Source: Enoplolaimus lenunculus (Eukaryota; Nematoda; Enoplea; Enoplida; Thoracostomopsidae). Taken from it: a stretch of DNA of 64,000 bases. Shown one piece after another: positions 47,353 through 64,000 of the stretch (its first letter is position 1; every line of letters starts with the position of its first letter). The notes under the pieces are model-generated. The model searched no databases. It was not told the DNA's origin and saw only the letters and a list, made by a program, of their open reading frames with translations. The stretch is taken from NCBI GenBank assembly GCA_030248215.1, contig JASANG010002845.1:186001-250000 (forward strand), read 5' to 3'. The position numbers and the translations under genes were made by a program.

Positions 47353-49257
47353 GTCACAAGTTGGGTAGGTAATGGTACGACGGCTTGTAGATTTAGAGTT
47401 CTTGCAGCTGAATATGAGGTGTGTTCTTACGAGGTTTCGCTCCATTGACCCATGACAGCCGATTGTCAGTCCACCATGCAGCCATTGAGCCACACCGCTT
47501 CACAATCAAGTGTTGTTGTTTTTAGGTTTTTATGAAGGGAAGGGGCGAAATGGAATAAGATAAGGTGTTTATTGAGAAGCTATCGTCTACGAAATGACAG
47601 TCCCACACCGCCCTGCCCATCTTCATTCGAATGATCAAAGATGGTGTGGAACTAATTCATAACAAAACAAATGCATGTCAGATTAATTTAGTATGCTGTC
47701 AACTGGTAGATGTTATAAGTATACTTTTAGTTCTACCATTCTTACAAATCACTTGCGGTTAATACAACGAACAAATACAACGCTACAATACAAACGTAAC
47801 TTTCGTGAGGTACGTTTGCTTTATACGTGTGTTTGCATAGGTATTGTGTTAGTGTGTGATTTTTCGGATTTTGGTACCGGATGAGTCTTCTCCGATTGGT
47901 TTGAGCTGAGGTAAACGGTTATATGTCTTGCGGCCTAAATAACCGAATCATAATGCGTAAAAATTCATGAATTTGACAGCGCATTGATAACAAATTGCTG
48001 TGTCTGGTAAGCACTGCTGTAGTAATACATTCTGAGATGTATGCACCAGAGCTGTTTCGGGGCTGGGATTTTTTAGTTTGCTGGGACCAGGTGTTCTCAA
48101 AGGGACTCACAGTGCGGGACGGTTTTACTATATACGTACATAAATTATTTATATGTTGTTAGATAGTATAATTAGGTTATTTATATGTTTCGCAAAATGA
48201 AAAAAATGTCTGCAAAATTTATTGTGTACTTCCTCGCAGTGTTCTGCTTGTTTATAGGTCCATATTCTTAACTCGCATATTTTCAGTATCGCCTGTTAAC
48301 GATAGGTTTTGAAGATTTTCTGTAAGTTGCAAAACTCGAAATTGGCGCAGAAGTAGGGAAATTCTAATTTCAAATCCTAAAAAATGTGCCGAATGTGGAA
48401 CAACCTCACCATTCACAGGTTCAAATGTTACAAGATCTGATAGTAACTGGGGATAGTTGCTGTGTAAGTTTCGGAATAGCGGACTAGGGCGACCAAACTT
48501 TCAGTTAGTTTTTAGCTCTGTGCACGCTAGATGACGAAAACTGTCCGTTTCAAACTGGAAAATTTTGTAGCTATTATGAAGTGCGAATATTACATAAAAA
48601 TATAGAAAACTTCACAGTCTCATGTCTAAGGATGCAACTCGAACTGGTTTTTTTAAGCTTAGATTCAGGCGAAACCAAATCAGTTACAGAGTCAATAGCC
48701 AGGAATACCTTCAAATAAAACTAGAATCTAAGTAACCAGCCTCACTTATTATATATTTTGGCTTTTGATGAACTGGTTTTTTCTGGTCTGGTCTACAACA
48801 CCGTATGGTCAGCACTGCAGCTGTCCAAGCTTTTGGTCCCTGTGCTCGGAGCTCGGATCGAGAACACCTTTAATACTTACGTAGTGTGCAAAATATATGG
48901 CGCCCTATTGGTTTTGGGTATATTCAGGGGACACATCATTTTGAAAATTGGATATTTTCGGGTACAACTCGACCTTGAGATTCCAAAAATATATAACACC
49001 AATGCTTTGATTCCGAAGAACAATTTTCCTTGCTGTGTAAAAATTTTAAAAAATTTGGTCCAAAAATAGTCCAGATACATGCGTAATTTTGCAATCCCTT
49101 CCCTGATCTAGCTGAGCACGGATCTGTAACAATTTTCGCAAAGGTCTTGCTCTCTGATTTGCCCACTAAACCAAAGCAGGTCCATTTTCAGTGTTCAAAT
49201 GGATGGTGTTAGTCTAAGTTGATACGGTAGGGAACTTCAGATTTTTTACAAAGCAGG

Positions 49258-49340
49258 TGGAAAAGCGGGTCACGGGAGGTTTTGAACTAGCGACCTACAG
49301 ATCCTTAGGCAAACGCTGTGCTAATGTGTTACGCAGCCCA
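49258..49340 (-). pseudogene. tRNA-like relic
   Basis: The minus strand reads CTGCGTAACACATTAGCACA (A-box like), GCCTAAGGATCTGTAGGT (anticodon-arm like, stem GCCTA/TAGGT) and GCTAGTTCAAAACCTCC (B-box like). Stems are imperfect and the acceptor arms do not pair convincingly. Lies about 200 bp upstream of the RRM exons. Confidence 0.4.
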
Positions 49341-49546
49341 GTTCTCCAATTACATTTATCGTCGACTATTTGTCGATTCGTGTGCTGCCGGCAAACATAC
49401 AATACTATGTAATGCAGCATAGAATATGGACTTAATGGACAAGCTTGTCTAACATGCTTGAAGATGGTTTTTTGGGATAAAACTTTGTTGGTATATGGTG
49501 TAAATAAAACGTTGGCGAAGTGAGCTGATAAAATTAACATTTTCAG

Positions 49547-50585
49547 AAAACAGTCCACTGTGTATGCTCGAGGATTCGACACTTTAAGTCAAGGTTGCAA
49601 TGGCAAGAATATCGTATGTTGTCGTCGCAGACTCCAGTGCAACCACAGCCGTCTACATCGCAAACGGGTGGTAGTGACTTTTGTTCCGATGACACAAAAA
49701 CCACCAGTTTAAGTGCAACCAATGTGTTCATTCAAGGCCTGCCGCCGAGCGCAAGCGAAGAACAACTATTAAATTTATGTCGAGGGTATGGAGAAATACG
49801 CTCTTTGAAGCTTGCCATTGGTCGAAAAAAAGATTGTCGAGGTAGCGATACTGCGTTCGTTTCCGTAGTGGGAGCATCTCCCACTCGGTAAGATCCCGCG
49901 CTCGGCATGGCAAGCCTTTTCATGTTAAGTTCCTCTCTTGAAAAATCTCTCTTGGATTGAGAAATTTTACGTACTTATAAAAATAAATACGTACTTATAA
50001 AAATAGAACGACAACAAAAATAAGTTAGTGTCATATCTAAGCTTTGAAATAATAAATTGGAGCCAAAATCTGCTAGAAATACAAAAAGAGCAGGGAAAAT
50101 GCTATGTTTTTAGCAGCCCCTCCTGCTTTCAATGTCTCTGTTTTCTAAGAAGCCACCACTCATTATCCACCCCAATCCCCAGTATTGAAAATTTTGGACC
50201 ACCTCAGAAAAACTGCACTCAAAATAAAATTAGGTGATCAACTTAACGAAATGCCCGTACGTACCGTATGTATTTTGTTCTGTAAGCAAAGCATTGCGGA
50301 ACTGCACAACAGACATACACGCATTACGCAGCATACTTAGTGGTTCAATTGTTATAATATCATTTAAGAACTAGTGTCGATTCTGAGAACACCTTCGCTA
50401 AGTTTTTAGTTCTGGGTTATACATGATGCAGCTGCAAGGTTTCAAATTGTCGGTTTTATCGTATGCTTTTTACTATTTTAGGTTTTGGTTTTGTTGATTT
50501 CAAACTTCCTGAAAGCGCCGAATTGGCTATTTCTGTGCTGAATAAGAGTGGTTATCAAGCTAAATTTGCAGATCAAACAAGTTGT
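49547..50585 (+). CDS. RNA-recognition motif, RBMS/Sup-26/Shep-like RRM1, two exons
   Basis: Exons 49547-49841 and 50482-50585 join in phase 1 and encode one full RRM. RNP2 is NVFIQGLPPS and RNP1 is RGFGFVDF, formed across the splice. The surrounding sequence (EEQLLNLCRGYGEIRS, LNKSGYQAKFADQTSC) resembles the first RRM of the RBMS/Sup-26/Shep family, which binds single-stranded RNA. The first exon follows an acceptor (CATTTTCAG) and is open from there, so it is probably internal; the first in-frame ATG is at 49616. The second RRM expected in that family is not found anywhere downstream. Exon 2 ends in phase 0 with the strong donor GTAAGT, and the next acceptor in the window is that of the leucyl-tRNA synthetase exon at 50798, also phase 0. 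It is therefore a 5' part of that gene, or a broken RBMS copy. Confidence 0.8.
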
Positions 50586-50797
50586 GTAAGTTTCGGTTTT
50601 TTGATATAAATTACAACCGGTTGTCCTAAATATTTTGGGCCTGGTCTTTAAATAGGGTTTATAGTGCGTGCCACTGCTGATTTTGTCCAACCTTCCTTTA
50701 CATATTGTGATAACGACGTTTCTTATTTTTGAAATGAAGTTTACTTTTTAATCACGAACAGCTAAAACCTGTAAGCGTTTTTGTTTTTTTATTTTAG

Positions 50798-60616
<9,819 letters not shown>

Positions 60617-60872
60617 TATGTAATCTTTCTAGTTTATTTCAATTTCGACAAACTACTAAATATTATGTTTATGTTTGCTTCCGCGTTATATGAGCGCTCT
60701 ACTCAATATTTACGGTATCAAAAATATTGTTTTATCTTGTAATTTAAGCTTGCGACTATGCTTAGGCTTCAGGTATTCAGTGCTTGGAACATTATTTCGT
60801 ATTGCATCGTCAATTTTAAAATTATTGTTACTCTGATATTACAATACTATTGATACACTTTCATCGAAAACG

Positions 60873-61541
60873 CAGGGTGCAACCTTAATTCCGATTCCGA
60901 TTAGAATTCCGATTCAAAACGAGTTCTGATTCTGATTGATTCTGATTGTACATTCAATCGGAATCGTAATTTTGAAATTTTTATCGTGTTGTAATACGTT
61001 GCAAAAATTCTATGTTACTTATCTATTAAAATCGTTTCGATGAAATAACATCAATAATTGATGGAAATATAGCTTAGAACCAAACATCATCGCCAATTTG
61101 TTCATACGACCTGTTTGAAAATTGTTGCTAGCGAACATACACCCTAAATCAACACATTATTTGTACAGTCACAAAATTTCTAGTTCAGATTCAGATTATA
61201 CAATTCCGGTATAAATTAGCTGTTCCGAATCCGGTATAATCCAGTTCTTTGGCCTGAAAAATTAAATAGATTTCATTAGTATAGTATATAAATCATGAAA
61301 ATCGCCGAAAATAAACTATCGATGGTAGATTTCGCTTCCGTAGATTATGAAAATCTATAACAGCAGATAAAGTGAATACCTATCCCCAACTAACTAGTGT
61401 TTATTTCACCAATAATATTGCAATAATGAAAATTGAAATAGATTTTTCTGTGGCAGTAAGTATTTTTCTTTTTCCGGTTCCGTTTCCATCAAGTTTTTCA
61501 AATTCCGATTCCGGTAAATTGTAAGTTCCTGTTGCACCCTG
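60873..61541. mobile_element. CCGG/ATTCCG-type MITE, 669 bp
   Basis: Ends CAGGGTGCAACC and GTTGCACCCTG are inverted repeats. Left subterminal AATTCCGATTCCGATTAG and GATTCTGATTGATTCTGATT, right subterminal TTTTCCGGTTCCGTTTCC and AATTCCGATTCCGG. It shares TATCGATGGTAGATTTCGCT with the core of 50943-51276. It is twice the length of that copy and contains a segment colinear with 59590-59760, so it may be a composite. Confidence 0.65.
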
Positions 61542-61989
61542 GGTGTGGCATACAAATGGTCTTGAATACTTTTAAGCTCCAAAATTTAGGGTTATGGTTG
61601 AGAACAAACTTCGCGTCTGCAAATTAATTATTCTGGTACGAAAAGAAGAGTAAATAAATTAAAACTGGATCAGGTAAATATTTTATACTGAACATAGAAG
61701 AAAAAATGGACTTTAAAACAGTAAGCTAGACGTAACCATAAAAATTATGTTTTATTTAGGTAATCACAATATATAAACTATAATCATAATAAACACAAGT
61801 TTGCAGTTTATCAATGAGGCCAGCATTCCTAGCTGTTGCCACAGCACATGGCTTACGGTAAACGAGGATAAACGTGTTAAAAACAAACATTTGAGATTTT
61901 TACACAACATTAGTAATTAGGGTGTAACCAGAGTTGAAAATACTGGACCCAGTCATCACAACTTGAAGCAACCGCTGTTTAATAGTGTT

Positions 61990-62131
61990 GGCCAATGTTA
62001 CTTTTAAGGCCGTAACAGTAGATTAAGCGTATTCGTAGGCCTAAGCTTAAGTAAAAAAATGTCTAGAATGTAAAGCCTACTCTTTTACAGATCCACTAGA
62101 AACCGGGACGACCATAAAAGTAACATGGGCC
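61990..62131 (-). mobile_element. TTAGGC-family MITE, copy 8 (divergent)
   Basis: Ends GGCCAATGTTACTTTTAAGG and the complement of GGCCCATGTTACTTTTATGG. The layout is that of the family (CGTAACAGTAGATTAAGCGT, GCCTAAGCTTAAG, then AAAAAATGTCTAGAATGTAAA), but only one or two TTAGGC units remain and the outer arms differ from other copies after the first eight bases, which suggests a subfamily. Confidence 0.75.
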
Positions 62132-62689
62132 GTGGAATTTATCTTCGTTGTGATTTCGGCCCACAGAAAGATTTGCTACCTTGGCATTTTGCTCGTGGAA
62201 ATATTCAACTGTTAAATTTCGACCCGTCGAAAAATTCTAGCTTAAAAAACTTTAGTACCAAACTTGACGAAAAGGGGAAAAATCCTGCCAGAACCAATGC
62301 GAGTTTTTGCCAAAGTATGCAGAACTCGTGTTGAACCCTGGTATCAAATTCAATAGTTTGATATTATCTCATCAGCTTTCCACTGTATGATACAGTTGTT
62401 GGATCAATGTCGACAAATTTAATGCAAATTCTAAAAATAAATAGCAAAATTTAATAATACTACACAAATGGCACGCGGTGTTGACAATCACTGTAGCTAA
62501 CTCGAGTTCTGGACCTGAAAGTGAATGGAATCTTAAATGTTAACATTTGAATACCAAAACTCGTACCATCTTTGATATTTAATTCAGCAGTTAAATATTT
62601 TGTAGAAATGTGCCACATGCTATATTCACCATATTAGGCAGTCCAAAATTGCAATGTGAAATTTAAGCACCTGGTATTTTTTAACGGTT

Positions 62690-63010
62690 TGGTATTTTAT
62701 AATTCCGGTTGCACCCTGATATATATCGCAATTTTTCTGTACAGACAGAATGCAACCGGAATTCTGGTTCCGGCATTTTTTCACCTTCCGCAGCCAGTAA
62801 ACTTTTACCGGAATTAAAATTACGGTTGTATTAAATTTTGGTCGTTTTTTAAATTTGTTAATCTTTAAGAAGCCTTTTAATGCCACTTGTTCAATTAGTG
62901 ATGATAAAAATGTAATAGTTCTGATTCAATCCTTAACAATCATCGGAAATGAACTATCGAAGGTAGATTTCGGTTCCATGAATAAGGAAAGTTTAGCGTA
63001 AATACCTGTC
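62690..63010. mobile_element. Two abutting CCGG-type MITE pieces
   Basis: AATTCCGGTTGCACCCTG at about 62700 is a right end of the CAGGGTGCAACC family. Only 28 bp further, GACAGAATGCAACCGGAATT starts a second copy in the same orientation, carrying GGTTCCGGC, TTTTACCGGAATT and the core CTATCGAAGGTAGATTTCGG. Confidence 0.55.
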
Positions 63011-63017
63011 TTCTGTT

Positions 63018-63091
63018 ATGGTTATTTCATCAATAATATAGCAAAAACGAAAATATGGTTATTTCATCAATAATATAGCAAAAACGAAAAT
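63018..63091. repeat. Perfect 37-bp tandem duplication
   Basis: The 37 bases from ATGGTTATTTCATCAATAAT at 63018 are repeated exactly from 63055. The unit corresponds to a core segment of the CCGG-type MITE family (compare TTTCACCAATAATATTGCAA near 61410), so it is a recent local duplication within an old element. Confidence 0.95.
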
Positions 63092-63239
63092 ACATGAATT
63101 TTTGAAAACCTGGAACATAAAACTTGAACACACCACTTCTGGGAGCATTCATCAACCAAAAATGCCGTTAGGTGATCGAGAGATAAATATTGTACAGTAA
63201 AAGTTGGTACAAGAATCTATATAAAACGTAAAAAATGCC

Positions 63240-63681
63240 CTATCGCTTTTTAAATTCCCCCAAATGAATGTGCAGGTAACCCCAGCATATAAATAGAAAG
63301 AGAGAAGCCAGCCTTATATGCATCCTAAGTAGCACAATAGCGTATAAAACATAAAAAACACCCAAGGTTGAACCTGTGGTAATCGTACCTCCAAACGTTC
63401 CCATATTCAAATTGAGGCGGCCCCCATAAAAAATGAAAAAAGAAGAGGTCAACCTCTTACATCGATCATCCTTAATTACCGGTTGCCTGGAATGCCTAAT
63501 TCGTTCATAAGATGCTCAGTGATCGGAGGTGCGAATTTCTGATTGGTTTCTGCATTGATACGTGCGATAGTTTTCAATTGACAATACGCGCACGGTTCAT
63601 CTGTTCCGGCATAGTTCAAAAATTGATCAGGTTGAACGTGAATCCAAATTGACTATAAAAGCACAAACAAAAATGTACGAC
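63240..63681 (-). CDS. MIF-like (macrophage migration inhibitory factor / D-dopachrome tautomerase) gene, partial
   Basis: The sure part is exon 63480-63652, whose 57 codons read across the MIF middle region (IHVQPDQFLNYAGTDEPCA, then QLKTIARINAETNQKF and NELGIPGNR). It ends, as in human MIF, right after the Arg of P-x-x-R. A following frame from 63453 gives FFIFYGGRLNLNMGTFGGT, which keeps the family's I-x8-N-x-G and G-x-T spacing; it stays open to 63240, about 45 residues past the usual end. An upstream frame ending at 63679 (LIPKLFLTISTSFLKIL) may be exon 1 but lacks the Met-Pro start whose Pro is the catalytic base. Both gaps would be GT-AG introns of only 26 nt. The gene may be diverged, mis-split by me, or a decaying copy. 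MIF proteins are small trimeric cytokine/tautomerases. Confidence 0.65.
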
Positions 63682-63952
63682 ACTATTTTCAGTCGATTTA
63701 TTTAAAATCTTTAAAAATGATGTCGAAATTGTAAGGAATAATTTCGGAATTAAATATATATGAACCACAATAAAGTTGTGGAATTCAACTAAACATCGCA
63801 CGTTGAACTGCCTGAAAAACCACAAAGCTGGACTGCCACGGAATTATAATGTTTTCAATAGAAAACATTCAAACGCCGTATGGAAAATGTCACTGCAGAA
63901 GAAATTGTTGGAAAATTTTGCCGAAGCCGCGCGTTGATTTGTTGCTTGAGCC

Positions 63953-64000
63953 GGCCTATATAAAGATCAGGGGCTTAACGTTTTTCTGTGGGACTAGAAA
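63953..64000. mobile_element. TTAGGC-bearing MITE, copy 9 (left end, runs off the window)
   Basis: GGCCTATATAAAGATCAGGG followed by TTTTTCTGTGGGACTAGAAA matches the left terminal and subterminal parts of the family (compare 10011-10060). The rest lies beyond the window. Confidence 0.8.

Larger units (their letters stand above)
45653..49546. other. Gap upstream of the RRM exons
   Basis: No exon was recognised. Contents: the GAGACC element (45852-46132), two tRNA-like relics (47284-47352 plus, 49258-49340 minus), part of the dispersed repeat shared with about 31990-32240 (at about 48285-48490), and AT-rich sequence. A 103-codon frame at 48758-49069 is open on both strands and has no recognisable content. 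Confidence 0.4.
60617..63239. other. Gap downstream of LARS2
   Basis: No exon recognised. It holds a long CCGG/ATTCCG-type element (60873-61541), a TTAGGC-family MITE (61990-62131), two further CCGG-type pieces near 62690-63010 and a perfect 37-bp tandem duplication (63018-63091). Confidence 0.5.

Noticed and set aside
48758-49069. 103-codon plus-strand ORF upstream of the RRM exons
   Set aside because: Open on both strands, no recognisable content, and no splice sites linking it to the RRM exon.

Overview
This looks like nuclear DNA of a nematode or close relative. All genes are split by GT-AG introns, the DNA is AT-rich, and the encoded families (two DEG/ENaC channels, a secreted protein with TIL cysteine-rich domains, a MIF-like protein) are typical of nematodes. 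The dispersed repeats carry TTAGGC, the nematode telomere hexamer. Intron lengths mostly from 100 bp to 1.3 kb and heavy repeat content fit an enoplean-type genome better than a compact Caenorhabditis-type one, but the species cannot be named from the sequence.

Layout. 1-6.9 kb holds repeats and no recognisable gene. 6948-10427 (+) is a complete three-exon DEG/ENaC channel gene. 11813-22056 (-) is a ten-exon gene for a secreted multi-cysteine protein with two TIL domains, several six-cysteine modules and one Ser/Thr-rich exon. Every intron that could be placed in it is phase 1. 22-27 kb is repeat-rich and gene-poor. 27081-28782 (-) is a two-exon J-domain protein. 32378-37873 (-) is a second DEG/ENaC gene, paralogous to the first and inverted relative to it, with very long Asn and Gln runs in its N-terminal tail. 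38.2-39.5 kb is a strongly strand-asymmetric A/C-rich block ending in a run of 45 A. 39.5-49.5 kb is mostly repeats and unrecognised sequence. 49547-60616 (+) holds two RRM exons followed by the full catalytic body of mitochondrial leucyl-tRNA synthetase (21 exons), with a splice phase that allows a single fused transcript. 63381-63681 (-) holds a MIF-like gene, and 63953 begins another repeat that runs off the window.

Mobile DNA. At least five families of small non-autonomous elements are present. The most striking has GGCCCATGTA-type terminal inverted repeats, 8-bp target duplications and an internal TTAGGC array (nine copies, several inside introns of the genes above). The others are TA-flanked Tc1/mariner-like MITEs, CAGGGCCGGC-ended hAT-like MITEs, a family built on TGCAAGTT/TGCAGCTGCA, and families with CCGGTT-like or GAGACC-like subterminal repeats. 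No reverse transcriptase, integrase or transposase gene was recognised.

The genes do not form one pathway. The two channels are duplicates that flank the TIL-protein and J-protein genes. LeuRS serves mitochondrial translation. Gene models were built by hand from splice sites and frame continuity; no alignment or search was run.
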